The position numbers and the translations under genes were made by a program. Under the pieces are notes generated by a model, which made no database searches, was not told the DNA's origin, and was given only the letters and a program-made list of their open reading frames with translations. Of a stretch of 64,000 nucleotides of DNA, positions 24,503 to 33,646 are shown one piece after another. Numbering within the stretch: position 1 is the stretch's first letter; the number at the start of each line of letters is the position of its first letter. Source of the DNA: Caballeronia pedi (GTDB taxonomy: Bacteria > Pseudomonadota > Gammaproteobacteria > Burkholderiales > Burkholderiaceae); NCBI RefSeq assembly GCF_001544915.2, contig NZ_FCOE02000006.1, positions 124,001 to 188,000 on the forward strand, given 5' to 3'.

Positions 24503-26308
24503 TCACGACACGGCAGGTTCCCTCGCGGGAAACGTCTGTTCAAAAACGGGCGAATGCGCTTCCCTGGCGATGCGCTCGCACAAAGCGACGACGTGCGCCG
24601 AGCCATTCGTCATGAAGAGCGAATGATCCAGATCGGGAAAGACCGCCACGCGCACCGATGCAAACCGCGAAAGGCGTGCGCCCTGCTTGCCGAAATGCGC
24701 GGCGATCAGATCCATGCCCGCGTCATATGCGCCGTAGACGAGTACCGTCTTCACTTTTCTCGCATCGAGTGCGCGAATGATGGGCCCGGGTTCGGTAGCC
24801 ATTTCGGGCGGCGTATTGCTGAGCCGATCGAGCCGCAGCGCGTCGACGACACGCGAACGCGCGCGCGTCAGCATATAGCCGAGTACGAAACGCGTCACGC
24901 GCGCGACATGCTTCTCGCCACGCAAGATCGCTTTCCACTTTTGCGGATCGAGCATCGAGAACGCGTAGCCCGCCATCGAGTTGCGTGTCGACTGACGCAG
25001 CCCATCAGGAGTAACATCGGCGGGCTTTTTGAAAGTCGGCAGGTTCACCGTGATGACGCCACTGATCACGTCTTCGACGAGCGCTGCCTTGAGCGCGTGA
25101 TACGCACCCGAGCAGACGCCGAACGAAAAAATCGACTTGTAGCCCTGCCGCGCGAGCCAGCGCGCGGCGGCGGCGGTGTCGTCGGTTGCGATCGGGTTGT
25201 AGATGCGACCGAACGCCGTATCCGATTGCACGTCGCCGGGTGCGGCCGGACTGTCGCCGCGCCCGCGCGCATCGAAACGCAGCGACGCCACGCCGCGTCG
25301 CGCGAGTTCGCGCGCAATGCGTACCGATAGCCTGCTGTCGCCCACATGCGGACTCGCCGATGTATTCGCAATCAGAAACACGGGGCCGCGCGCCGGGCCC
25401 GTGCGCGGCTCGCACATGATGCCGAAAAGGCTTTCGTCGCCGATGCGAACCGGGCGTTCGATAGCTTCGGGCGTTTCTATTCGCAACGCCGGCCAGTCAT
25501 CGGCCGCGAGCGTCGGTGCCTCTGAAGTTATCGGCGAAGCAGTGCCTGCTATCCATTGCACCGCAACATCGAACGCCGCGCGCGGCAATACGTTGAATGC
25601 GGGTTCCTGAATGAAGCCCGTGAGATCCTCGAATGGACGCGCTTCTGCATCGACGCCCTTGTGACAGAGCGCTTCGCACACAGGGTCCTTGCCGCCGGCC
25701 TTGAGGTTCATGATCAATGCGCGCCGCGCTGGCGCCATGGTCGCGCCATTCACGCTCGCCACGAGATCGACCGCTTCGAGAGCGTGTTTGAATTCGTCGC
25801 TATACACTTGACCCAGCACGTTGAGCTGGGCGTCGTTTTGCTGCATGTCGCGCAGCGGCGGCGCCAGCAACTCGAGCCAGGTCTTGCGCACGATGCTCAG
25901 CTCGCGCATATACACGCGCCCGCTCGCAACGGGCGCGAGCAGAACGAGATCGTCGACGGGTTTTCGTAAGGCCGCTGCAAGCGCGAACGCCGCGCCTACC
26001 CGAAAACCGCATAACGTGACATGTTCGATTCGCGTCGATGCCTTGAGCCATTCGACGGCCGCGCCGATATCATCGACTGAAGATTCGAATTGATCCGGTG
26101 CGAGCTCGGCGCCCGCCGAATCCCCTGTTCCCCGATAGTCGAAGCGCAGCACCCAGATGCCGCGCGCCGACAACGCATCCGCCAGTTGGCGCATGCCGCT
26201 GTAAGTCCACACGTATTCGTGGCCATAGGTATTGCAAAGCACAACACCACGCTTGCCGGTTCCAGCATGCAGCCATCCGAAGCGGTTCCCGAATACAACC
26301 GGTCTCAT
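24503..26308 (-). CDS. Tandem alpha/beta-hydrolase protein with non-serine elbows
   Basis: A 601-residue protein made of two alpha/beta-hydrolase domains: about 1-260 and about 280-590, each with the cap-less core seen in [10 protein letters not shown] (55-64) and [10 protein letters not shown] (344-353). The nucleophile elbow usually reads GxSxG; here it is G101-F-R-V-G105 in domain 1, where the serine is arginine, and G397-V-C-S-G401 in domain 2, where it is cysteine. From memory GxRxG and GxCxG elbows occur in the paired exosortase-A-associated hydrolases, here fused in one chain. No exosortase genes are nearby. It lies downstream of a Rieske oxygenase pair on the same strand (232-base gap). 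Function unknown. Confidence 0.78.
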   Translation of the reverse strand: MRPVVFGNRFGWLHAGTGKRGVVLCNTYGHEYVWTYSGMRQLADALSARGIWVLRFDYRGTGDSAGAELAPDQFESSVDDIGAAVEWLKASTRIEHVTLCGFRVGAAFALAAALRKPVDDLVLLAPVASGRVYMRELSIVRKTWLELLAPPLRDMQQNDAQLNVLGQVYSDEFKHALEAVDLVASVNGATMAPARRALIMNLKAGGKDPVCEALCHKGVDAEARPFEDLTGFIQEPAFNVLPRAAFDVAVQWIAGTASPITSEAPTLAADDWPALRIETPEAIERPVRIGDESLFGIMCEPRTGPARGPVFLIANTSASPHVGDSRLSVRIARELARRGVASLRFDARGRGDSPAAPGDVQSDTAFGRIYNPIATDDTAAAARWLARQGYKSIFSFGVCSGAYHALKAALVEDVISGVITVNLPTFKKPADVTPDGLRQSTRNSMAGYAFSMLDPQKWKAILRGEKHVARVTRFVLGYMLTRARSRVVDALRLDRLSNTPPEMATEPGPIIRALDARKVKTVLVYGAYDAGMDLIAAHFGKQGARLSRFASVRVAVFPDLDHSLFMTNGSAHVVALCERIAREAHSPVFEQTFPAREPAVS

Positions 26309-26540
26309 TGAGTCTTATCCTCTTACCGAGTCGAGGCTGATGACTGGCAGGACGAGATTGCGCGCCTTGTGAGCCGCTCGACTCCCCACGCGGAGCGCGA
26401 GGGATAAGCCCATTATATTAAGTGGATTCTACGTAACGAGGCCGGTCGAGGGTATATGTCCAAACGAGCTATCTATTGGCGCATAAGGCAAGACGTGTGT
26501 TCGCCAGCGCTCATTTCGTCTGTTAGTCGGCCTGCGCGGA

Positions 26541-27539
26541 TCACAAATCGAGCACGAGCAACTTACTCGTTGCGCGCGATACGCATGCGGTCAGATATTC
26601 AGTCTTTTCTTCGTCGCTCAGAATGCAGTCGTTGTGTTCGACTTCTCCTTCCAGATAGCGCACCTTGCAGGTTCCGCACAAACCCGCGCAGCATGACGTC
26701 TCCAATGCCACACCCGCTTCGGCAAGCGCATCGGCAATGGTGCTCTCTTTCGCGACTTCGATCTCCCGCCCCGTGCTGGCAACGCGCACGATGAAACTGT
26801 CGAGCGCATCGTTGGCCGCCTGCTCGTCGGGGCTGCGCTCGGGTGCCTTGAAATGCTCGAAATGCACCGTGCCCGAAGGCCAATGCTGCGCCGCTTCAGC
26901 GCATGACTTCATGAATCCACCCGGCCCGCAGTAGTAGACGTGTTCGCCTTCGCCCGGGACATGGAGCAAATCGCGAAGATCGAGACCCGCCGATGGATCG
27001 CCGTTATCGAAATGAAAATGCAGGCGTCCGCTCGCGCGCATCGGCTCGAATTCCTCGGCGAACGCGGCACAGCGCGCATCTCTCGCGCAGTAATGCATTT
27101 CGTAGTCGATGCCCGCATCGTCGAGTTCATGCGCCATGGCTTTCAATGGCGTAACGCCGATGCCGCCCGCGATCAGCAGCACGCGGCGCGCTCCGTCGAC
27201 GAGACGAAAGTTATTGCGCGGACGGCTGACGCGCACGACGTCCTGCACGCGCAATTGCTCGTGAAGCGCCTTCGATCCGCCACGCCCGCGCTCGTCGCGC
27301 AATACCGCGATCACATAGCGATGACGTTCGCGCGGCGCGTTGCTGATCGAATACTGCCGCACGACGCCACCCGCAAGATGAATGTCGATATGCGCGCCCG
27401 CCGTGAAAGCCGGCAAGTCCGCGCCTTCGGGATCGACGAGTTCGTATGAATTGATGCCCCGGCCTTCGAACCGGACCTGACGCACGAGCAGGTTCAGCGT
27501 CTGCTCTTGCGGCTGAGTAGAGATGGGTTGCGTTGACAT
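26541..27539 (-). CDS. PDR/VanB-family oxygenase reductase
   Basis: A 332-residue reductase with the flavin domain (RQYSISNAPRERHRY), the NAD domain (LLIAGGIGVTPLKAM, YYCGPGGFMKSC) and a C-terminal plant-type [2Fe-2S] cluster (SCCAGLCGTCK, last cysteine in TACVSR). It passes NADH electrons to the Rieske oxygenase encoded 66 bases upstream on the same strand, forming a two-component oxygenase. It resembles the iacF product in architecture but belongs to a separate system. Confidence 0.87.
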   Translation of the reverse strand: MSTQPISTQPQEQTLNLLVRQVRFEGRGINSYELVDPEGADLPAFTAGAHIDIHLAGGVVRQYSISNAPRERHRYVIAVLRDERGRGGSKALHEQLRVQDVVRVSRPRNNFRLVDGARRVLLIAGGIGVTPLKAMAHELDDAGIDYEMHYCARDARCAAFAEEFEPMRASGRLHFHFDNGDPSAGLDLRDLLHVPGEGEHVYYCGPGGFMKSCAEAAQHWPSGTVHFEHFKAPERSPDEQAANDALDSFIVRVASTGREIEVAKESTIADALAEAGVALETSCCAGLCGTCKVRYLEGEVEHNDCILSDEEKTEYLTACVSRATSKLLVLDL

Positions 27540-27605
27540 GGTCGCCTTTCCTCGAATCGATACGTCGATATCGCGAGAGCGCGATGCGCCCTCGCGTTCG
27601 CTGCG

Positions 27606-29150
27606 TTACGGTTTCATCGACTGTTCGAGAGCCTCGAAGCGCTCACGCACGAATGCGGCGCGCGCCTCGCCCTTGAGCGTCTCGCTTTCAGCGAGGATCG
27701 CGACGATCTGCTTCGTCACCTTACGGCGCCGCACCACTTCTTCTTCGACGGTTGCGCCTTCCGGTATTTCGAACACGTTGCCCGAACAGAAGCTGTTCGG
27801 CGCGCCCGCATTCTCGCGGAACCATTCGGCGAAATGTTGCGCGGATGCGGCCGGGTTCGAACCGCGCAACGCATCACGCAGCATCTTGCGAAACAGAAAC
27901 ACGCCCGCATCGAACCTGGTCGGGTTTTCGAGCGAATGCACCGCGATCGGACGCTGGCTGATGATCGCCTCGTAGTCGCCCGGTGCGTACTGCGCCTGCT
28001 TGTAGTTCGCGCGCTCGCGATGATTCGCCGGGATCGGCACGATATCCTCGATCGAGTAATCGCCGAAGCGTTCGGGGCGGCGCATCGCGACCTGGCCGTC
28101 GAGAAAGTCTATCGACTCATAGCCCACCAGTTCTTTCTTGCCGACGCCACGCGTGTCGATACCGGGTCCCATCACACGCCAGCCGATCATCTTGCTGTTT
28201 TCGTCGTCGACGGGCACGGTCCAGCGAATGATATGGAAGCGGCTGAAGAGCTTTTTGTTCGAGCCATCTTCCGATGTGTACGCGTGCAGGCTCAGATTCG
28301 GCAACACCTGATGCTGCACGCGCACGAACAGCCGATCCTTGTTGACGCGGCGCGCACCCGCACACGCGAGACTGCGGCCTTGCTGAACCGGCTGGAAGTG
28401 CATGTCGGGCGCCACTTCCATCGACGCTGCGCCGACTTCATCGAAAGTCGTTCCCTGAAACTGGCCCTTTACCACGTTCTTCGCGGCGTGCAATGCGGTC
28501 GGGTGAAAGTTGTCCGCCGCATTGTCCTGCACCTGCAACCAGTTGCAATGCTGGAAGTTACTGTAAGCGACGAGTTCGTCGCCGGGCATGACCGTGTAAT
28601 CGCCCTCCCATTCCGGGAAAGGCGGCTCGTTCTCGGGCGGTCCCATATACGCGAATACCAGACCATGGCGCTCGACCGCTTTATACGCGCCCTGACGAAT
28701 CGAACAGGCGTATTTTTCGGCCTCCTTTTCCTCGCCTTGCGGAAAGGGCACGTGCAGGCATGCGCCATCCACGTCGAACACCATGCCGTGATAGCAGCAC
28801 ATGATGCCGCGTTCCTGAATCGCGCCGTACTCCAGCGACGCGCCACGGTGCGCGCAATGCGCATGCAGCAGGCCCACTCGGCCGCTGCCGTCCCGGAACG
28901 CCACCAGCTCTTCGTTGAGGATCTTGAGAAAGCGCGGCGTGTCGGTCAGCTCGATCGACATGCAGACCGGATGCCAGAACGCGCGCATGTATTCGCCCAT
29001 CGGCGTGCCCGGCCCCGTCTCGGTAAGCTCCGGATCGTGACCGGGCACCTTGTTCACGTAGTAACCGCCATACGGCACCAGCTTCTTGACCGTCGCGGCT
29101 GCGCCGCCGCTGCTCTTCTGCCCTTCCAGCTTGTCCGATTTGATGGTCAT
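27606..29150 (-). CDS. Rieske oxygenase alpha subunit, substrate unknown
   Basis: A 514-residue oxygenase with Rieske ligands C99, H101, C118, H121 and mononuclear iron ligands D213, H216, H221 (in DNAADNFHPTALH). It is longer than most phthalate-dioxygenase-type subunits and, with the adjacent PDR/VanB reductase and no small subunit, fits the homomeric two-component class that hydroxylates or demethylates aromatic acids. Two operator-like repeats in the space before the divergent GntR gene point to induction by substrate. The substrate cannot be named. Confidence 0.85.
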   Translation of the reverse strand: MTIKSDKLEGQKSSGGAAATVKKLVPYGGYYVNKVPGHDPELTETGPGTPMGEYMRAFWHPVCMSIELTDTPRFLKILNEELVAFRDGSGRVGLLHAHCAHRGASLEYGAIQERGIMCCYHGMVFDVDGACLHVPFPQGEEKEAEKYACSIRQGAYKAVERHGLVFAYMGPPENEPPFPEWEGDYTVMPGDELVAYSNFQHCNWLQVQDNAADNFHPTALHAAKNVVKGQFQGTTFDEVGAASMEVAPDMHFQPVQQGRSLACAGARRVNKDRLFVRVQHQVLPNLSLHAYTSEDGSNKKLFSRFHIIRWTVPVDDENSKMIGWRVMGPGIDTRGVGKKELVGYESIDFLDGQVAMRRPERFGDYSIEDIVPIPANHRERANYKQAQYAPGDYEAIISQRPIAVHSLENPTRFDAGVFLFRKMLRDALRGSNPAASAQHFAEWFRENAGAPNSFCSGNVFEIPEGATVEEEVVRRRKVTKQIVAILAESETLKGEARAAFVRERFEALEQSMKP

Positions 29151-29225
29151 GAGAAATCCTGTCTTGAGTGGGGGTTGAGATTGATTGACGCCTGAGAACC
29201 GAATTCCGGTTACCGAACTCCGAAC

Positions 29226-29242
29226 TCTGTATACAAAGATTA
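29226..29242 (+). promoter_or_regulatory. Operator repeat copy 1, before the Rieske oxygenase gene
   Basis: TCTGTATACAAAGATTA; the core TGTATACA is palindromic, as in many GntR/FCD operators. The site lies about 75 bases upstream of the oxygenase start. A second copy with two mismatches is at 29346-29362, exactly 120 bases away in the same orientation. Confidence 0.62.
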
Positions 29243-29345
29243 ACGACGAGCCGATGCCTTGTCTCTATGGGTAAACGCGAGTTTAATCAGGCATGAAATA
29301 GCGTGCGTTGACGCGCGGCACCGCCGCGCTGTAACCTTGCCGTAT

Positions 29346-29362
29346 TCTGTATCCAGAGATTA
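29346..29362 (+). promoter_or_regulatory. Operator repeat copy 2, before the GntR gene
   Basis: TCTGTATCCAGAGATTA differs at two positions from the copy at 29226-29242 and ends 11 bases before the GntR start, where bound regulator would block translation or transcription start. Together the copies suggest autoregulation and control of the divergent oxygenase operon. Confidence 0.62.
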
Positions 29363-29373
29363 CGGTCGAAATC

Positions 29374-30066
29374 ATGCCCGCCAAACTTCTCAAGCTTCAG
29401 GCCCGCACGGACTATGTGGACGAGGTCTACAAGGTGCTGCTCGACGCCATCAGCTCGGGTTCGCTCGCGCCAGGCACGCGCATCACGCAGGAAGAGATCG
29501 CCGAGCAGCTTGCTGTCTCGCGCTCGCCCGTGCTGCAGGCGCTGCGCCTGCTGAAGAAAGACGGCCTCGTGATCGACGCGCCAGGACGCGGTTTGCTCGT
29601 CACGCCGCTCGATCCCGCGTGGATCAGTCATCTCTATGAGATTCGCGGTGCGCTGGATTCGCTCGCCGCACGCCTCGCCGCCGAACGCGGCGCAAAGATC
29701 GACAAGGCGCTCATCACCAACGGCCGCCGCGCCTCGAAGGGCGACGACGTCAAAGCAATGATCGACACCGACATGGCCTTCCATAACGCGATCTACGCGG
29801 CATCGGGCAATCCCCTGATCGCCGAGACCGCGCAAACGCATTGGGTGCATCTGCGTCGCGTGATGGGCGCGGTGCTGCAGGCATCGGGACAACGCAAATC
29901 GATCTGGGACGAGCATGCGGCCATCGCAACGGCGATATCCGAAGGCGACGGCCAGCGCGCCGCCCAACTCACCGATCTGCATACCGCGAACGCACGCAAG
30001 AATCTCGTCGAGCGGCTCGGCCTCGTGTTGAGCGAGCAACGCGAGCGTCAAGCACAACCCACGTGA
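29374..30066 (+). CDS. GntR/FCD-family regulator
   Basis: A 230-residue regulator with an N-terminal winged helix (ITQEEIAEQLAVSRSPVLQALRLLKKDGLV) and a C-terminal all-helical FCD ligand domain (YEIRGALDSLAARLAAERG, DTDMAFHNAIYAASGN, with H/D metal ligands). It is divergent from the Rieske oxygenase-reductase operon and has an operator-like repeat just before its start, so it is probably an autoregulated repressor released by the oxygenase substrate. Confidence 0.87.
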   Translation: MPAKLLKLQARTDYVDEVYKVLLDAISSGSLAPGTRITQEEIAEQLAVSRSPVLQALRLLKKDGLVIDAPGRGLLVTPLDPAWISHLYEIRGALDSLAARLAAERGAKIDKALITNGRRASKGDDVKAMIDTDMAFHNAIYAASGNPLIAETAQTHWVHLRRVMGAVLQASGQRKSIWDEHAAIATAISEGDGQRAAQLTDLHTANARKNLVERLGLVLSEQRERQAQPT

Positions 30067-30090
30067 TGAGCCTCGGCAAACATCGACGCG

Positions 30091-30117
30091 AAAAGCCCCG
30101 CTTTTGCGGGGCGTTTC
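30091..30117. terminator. Bidirectional terminator between GntR and MFS genes
   Basis: GCCCCGC-TTTT-GCGGGGC is a perfect 7-bp GC stem flanked by AAAA on the left and TTT on the right, so it can act on both strands. It lies between the GntR gene (plus) and the MFS gene (minus), which converge here. Confidence 0.8.
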
Positions 30118-30134
30118 GTCACGACGCGCGACTG

Positions 30135-31448
30135 TCAGTCTTTGCGCCGCGGGCTGTTCACGAGCGCGGCAGGCACGGTGAATACCAGCAGGCTGCCGAT
30201 CACGCAACTCACCGCGAGTCCCAGCACACCGTTGCCGGTCGAGCCCGAATGCGTCTGGATCACACCGATGAGCCACGGGCTCACGACGCCGGAAATACTG
30301 CCCACGGAGTTTGCCAGCGCGAGGCCCGCGGCCGCCGCGCCGCCGCTGAGAATCGCGGGCGGCAGCACCCAGAACTGAGAGATGGTCGTCACGACGCCCA
30401 TCGTCGCGAGCGTGAGGCCGATCATCCCGAAGAGCGTCGAGTGCGCGAAGGCCACGCTCATGTAAAGCCCGATCGCTCCGACGATGCCCGCGCCCGCCAG
30501 ATGCCAGCGGCGCTCGCCACGCTTGTCCGAACTATGGCCGACCACGAGCATCGCGATCGCGCCCGCTGCATACGGGATGGCCGAAAGCAGACCGATGTTG
30601 AGCGTATCGGTGACGCCGCTCGCCTTCACGAGCGTCGGCAGCCAGAAGCTCACACCGTAGAGGCCCATCGTGAAGAAGAAATACGTCACGGAGAGCAGGA
30701 GTACCTTCGGATGCAGCAGGCCGTCTCGCACGGAATGCAGCGCATGCGCCGGCTTTTCGTCGCGCAGATTGGCTTCGAGCATGGCCTTTTGCGAATCGCT
30801 GAGCCACTTCGCATCGGCGACCTTGTCGTCGAGGTAGAAGAACGCCACGACACCGAAGATCGCCGTCGGAATGCCTTCGAGCAGAAAGAGCCATTGCCAT
30901 CCCGCGATGCCATGTGCACCGCTCATGTGCGTCATGATCCAGCCGGACAGCGGGCCGCCGACCACACCGGACATCGGAATGCCCGTCATGAAGAGCGCCG
31001 TGACCTTGCTTCTGCGCGAAGCCGGAAACCAGTACGTGAGATAGAGCAGGATCGCCGGAATGAAGCCCGCCTCGGCCACGCCAAGCAGAAAGCGCATGAT
31101 GTAGAAGCTCGTCGGCGTGGTGACGAACATCATCGCGGCGGATATGAGGCCCCATGTCACCATGATGCGGGCAATCCAGCGCCGCGCGCCCACCCGCAGC
31201 AGAATGAGATTGCTCGGGACTTCGAACAACAGATAGCCGATAAAGAACACGCCCGCGCCAGCGCCATAGACGGCATCGCTGAAATGCAGGTCGTTGAGCA
31301 TCTGCAACTTCGCGAAGCTCACGTTGATGCGATCGAGATACGCACAGAGATAACACACGAAGAGAAATGGCAGCAGGCGCCATGTCACCTTCGCATACGT
31401 GGACGACTCGTCGCCCGCCAGATAGGCAACCGGACTATGGGAACTCAT
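30135..31448 (-). CDS. MFS transporter, anion:cation symporter type
   Basis: A 437-residue carrier with 12 predicted helices. YLCAYLDRINVSFAKLQML and FFIGYLLFEVPSNLILLRVGARR are the marks of the anion:cation symporter family, as in the urate-operon carrier of this window. It starts at MSSHSPVAYLAGDE (31448) after an AGGAGACAC site. It faces away from a LysR gene and may import the aromatic acid used by the Rieske system upstream; this is context only. Confidence 0.82.
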   Translation of the reverse strand: MSSHSPVAYLAGDESSTYAKVTWRLLPFLFVCYLCAYLDRINVSFAKLQMLNDLHFSDAVYGAGAGVFFIGYLLFEVPSNLILLRVGARRWIARIMVTWGLISAAMMFVTTPTSFYIMRFLLGVAEAGFIPAILLYLTYWFPASRRSKVTALFMTGIPMSGVVGGPLSGWIMTHMSGAHGIAGWQWLFLLEGIPTAIFGVVAFFYLDDKVADAKWLSDSQKAMLEANLRDEKPAHALHSVRDGLLHPKVLLLSVTYFFFTMGLYGVSFWLPTLVKASGVTDTLNIGLLSAIPYAAGAIAMLVVGHSSDKRGERRWHLAGAGIVGAIGLYMSVAFAHSTLFGMIGLTLATMGVVTTISQFWVLPPAILSGGAAAAGLALANSVGSISGVVSPWLIGVIQTHSGSTGNGVLGLAVSCVIGSLLVFTVPAALVNSPRRKD

Positions 31449-31568
31449 ATTGTGTCTCCTGGTTATGTGATGCGTTTTGATGGTTCCCATGTTCGTCACC
31501 CGCACCACGAAAGACAAACGATGCCTGTTCATAGAACCATGACAGGCGCTCATGCATAAGGTATTTCC

Positions 31569-32486
31569 ATGAGGCGCATCCCGAACTTCGTTCTCCTTCG
31601 CGCATTCGAAGCGGCCGCGCGACTGGAAAGCTTCACGCTTGCCGCGAGCGAGCTACATCTCACGCAATCGGCGATCAGCCATCAGGTGAAGGAACTCGAG
31701 CAATATTTCGGCAGACCGCTGTTTCATCGGCGCAACCGGCGCGTGGAGGCGACCTCGGAAGGCCGGCGCCTGCATGAAAGCCTGGGACGTGTGTTCGATG
31801 TGATCGAAGCTGCATGCGCCGAGGTGACGCTGGACCCGCTGGCGCAAGTGCTCGCGGTTCACTGCGCGCCGAGTTTCGCGGCGAAATGGCTCGGGCCGCG
31901 CCTGCCCGAATTCATGCAGGCCTATCCGAACGTGACGATTCGCCTGTCTTCGGATGCTGAGCCCGCCGACCTCTTGCGCGCGCGCGAAGTGGATGTCGCG
32001 ATCTCATATGGTTTCGCGCATGAACGCCCGGGTGTCGTCACGCGTGCATTGGGTACGGAGCGCATCATCGCGATGTGTTCGCCGTCGCTGCTGCGTGAAG
32101 GTGTGCCGATCGCGGAACAGATCGCCGGAATGACCTTGATCGACTCGCAATTGAGCCGCGTGACATGGCCCGGCTGGTTCGCGCTCAACGGAATGGACAT
32201 GCCGCGTGGTCCGCGCCCTTCGTTCGACCGGGCAGCGCTCGCAATCTCGGCGGCAGTGGATGGCATGGGCGTCGCGCTGGAAACGACGCGCCTCGCCGAG
32301 CGCGAACTCGCGCGCGGCGATCTGACCGAGCTGGGCGCGGGCGTATTCGCACCGCTCGCGCGCGAGACGCACTTTCTCTCTTATCGCGAGAATGAACGCA
32401 ATGTCGAAAGAGTGAAATGCTTTTGCGATTGGGTACTCGCCAAGGCCGGCCTCGAACAGACTGACGAGGCCGAAGCCAGGGTCTGA
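31569..32486 (+). CDS. LysR-family regulator (GcvA-like)
   Basis: A 305-residue LysR protein with NFVLLRAFEAAARLESFTLAASELHLTQSAISHQVKEL, closest in pattern to the GcvA group. It is divergent from the MFS carrier with a 120-base gap and is therefore its likely regulator. The C-terminal effector domain is complete. It converges on a hypothetical gene with a one-base gap. Confidence 0.85.
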   Translation: MRRIPNFVLLRAFEAAARLESFTLAASELHLTQSAISHQVKELEQYFGRPLFHRRNRRVEATSEGRRLHESLGRVFDVIEAACAEVTLDPLAQVLAVHCAPSFAAKWLGPRLPEFMQAYPNVTIRLSSDAEPADLLRAREVDVAISYGFAHERPGVVTRALGTERIIAMCSPSLLREGVPIAEQIAGMTLIDSQLSRVTWPGWFALNGMDMPRGPRPSFDRAALAISAAVDGMGVALETTRLAERELARGDLTELGAGVFAPLARETHFLSYRENERNVERVKCFCDWVLAKAGLEQTDEAEARV

Positions 32487-32487
32487 C

Positions 32488-32922
32488 TCAAGCTGCCTGT
32501 CGCGCCCGTTCCTCGCCGATCATGCGCGCATGGGCATACACGCGATCGCGTTCGCGCGCGACGAGCGTGCGCTTGCCCGCGAGCGTCTGTCGATGGTATC
32601 GGGGATCGCCCATCTGCATCACGTATTCGCCATGACGGTGCCGCAGATAGCGCTGGAAGAATTCCACGCCGGGCAGGCCGCTATCGAGCGCCATGAGCAC
32701 GCCGTAGTCGATGTCGCGCACATCGGCGAGTGTCCCGATTGCGGATTCGAGCGCAGCATAACGTTGCGGCAACGGCACACCTTTATCGCACAATGCATGA
32801 AAGCGCTGATAGGTCAGCACCTGCCCGTGCGATGCACAGCGCCATAACGCTTTCGCAAGCCGTTGACTGAGTTCCGTTTCCACGTTTCCTCCCGCATGAT
32901 GCGGATCGTATGCGTGCGACAT
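32488..32922 (-). CDS. Hypothetical protein
   Basis: A 144-residue soluble protein rich in arginine, histidine and alanine, without signal peptide, membrane segment or motif that I recognise. It is mostly helical by composition (VETELSQRLAKALWRCASHG, TLVARERDRVYAHARMIG). The gene overlaps nothing, has its own start and converges on the LysR gene. The alternative frame on the other strand is less convincing. No function is offered. Confidence 0.5.
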   Translation of the reverse strand: MSHAYDPHHAGGNVETELSQRLAKALWRCASHGQVLTYQRFHALCDKGVPLPQRYAALESAIGTLADVRDIDYGVLMALDSGLPGVEFFQRYLRHRHGEYVMQMGDPRYHRQTLAGKRTLVARERDRVYAHARMIGEERARQAA

Positions 32923-33480
32923 TCCACCATCGTTCGATAATGAACGACGGCAGCGGATAGCCTGGAATTCACCTGCAACGCCAAGAGAGATGCGCGAATC
33001 GCGCGATTGCGTTATATCGTCTCGTGCGCATCAATGGTGGAAACCCATTGCGCCAAAACGTGAAACGCCAAAGCAAACTGTATTCGAATACTGGCTGAGC
33101 GCACCTTATTACGCGCAGTGCTTTGTAATTTCCTGTCTGGAAAGAAACAAAGCCAATGGCCAACAATGCGAAATGCGCTGAACGTCGGTGCTTGTCAGTT
33201 CCGGCACGAGGCTGCGGAAGCACCGTCAGCGCGCGCTTCGTGTCACGTCACGGCTGCAACCCGATTACATGCTAGCAAACATATTGCGGGAAACCAAGGA
33301 AAGTTTCCGCATGGAAGAACACCGCGTTTTCATCATCCGGCCGTCATATTGCGGATTTTCCCTGAAGCGCTTCGCCGCTGAATGGTCCATGCGAATGCCC
33401 GAGATCGCAAGAAGCCGGCGTGAAAATATGATTAACACGCGTGATAGCGCGAGTGCGCCGGATTACGCGCGGCACCGGCC
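32923..33480. other. Largely non-coding region before a structured RNA candidate
   Basis: About 560 bases with mixed composition, including A+T-richer parts (33050-33130 and 33290-33310). Apart from a weak 57-codon frame (33311-33484) I see no gene. A rightward transcript probably begins in its right part, because a strong rightward terminator follows at 33620. Confidence 0.45.
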
Positions 33481-33484
33481 TTAA
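33311..33484 (+). CDS. Possible small protein, 57 residues
   Basis: A short frame starting with ATG six bases after an AAGGAAAG site and encoding a basic peptide (MEEHRVFIIRPSYCGFSLKR at the start). There is no recognised domain and no conservation evidence. It could be the coding part of a rightward transcript ending at the terminator at 33620-33646, or a chance frame. Confidence 0.22.
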   Translation: MEEHRVFIIRPSYCGFSLKRFAAEWSMRMPEIARSRRENMINTRDSASAPDYARHRP

Positions 33485-33646
33485 GACTGGTTTAAGCAAC
33501 GGAGACTAAAACGTGTCACAGGAGGCACGCTTCGAACGTCCACGCGGATGGTCAGACCGGGCAACGCCGCACGCGCATCCCTACCGCGCGACCAGGCGAA
33601 GGCGATGACCATCCCATTCAGCCCGGCAGAATGCCGGGCTTTTTTT
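33480..33646 (+). ncRNA. Candidate structured RNA ending in an intrinsic terminator
   Basis: A CTTAA-N7-TTAAG dyad (33480-33496) is followed by a region closed by a perfect 9-bp pairing, GGATGGTCA (33546-33554) with TGACCATCC (33606-33614), and five bases later by a strong rightward terminator. The interior holds further GC pairing potential (CGCGCATCCCTACCGCGCG). No protein gene on the plus strand ends here, so the terminator needs another transcript. Class unknown; 5' end not defined. Confidence 0.42.
33620..33646 (+). terminator. Strong rightward intrinsic terminator
   Basis: AGCCCGGCA (33620-33628), a GAA loop and TGCCGGGCT (33632-33640) form a 9-bp stem followed by seven Ts. On the minus strand there is no T-run after the hairpin, so it serves rightward transcription, not the kinase gene whose stop is at 33645-33647. 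Confidence 0.85.

Noticed and set aside
31480..31540. ATGGTTC...GAACCAT inverted repeat in the MFS-LysR gap
   Set aside because: The arms are 47 bases apart, too far for a usual LysR dyad, and nothing else supports it.
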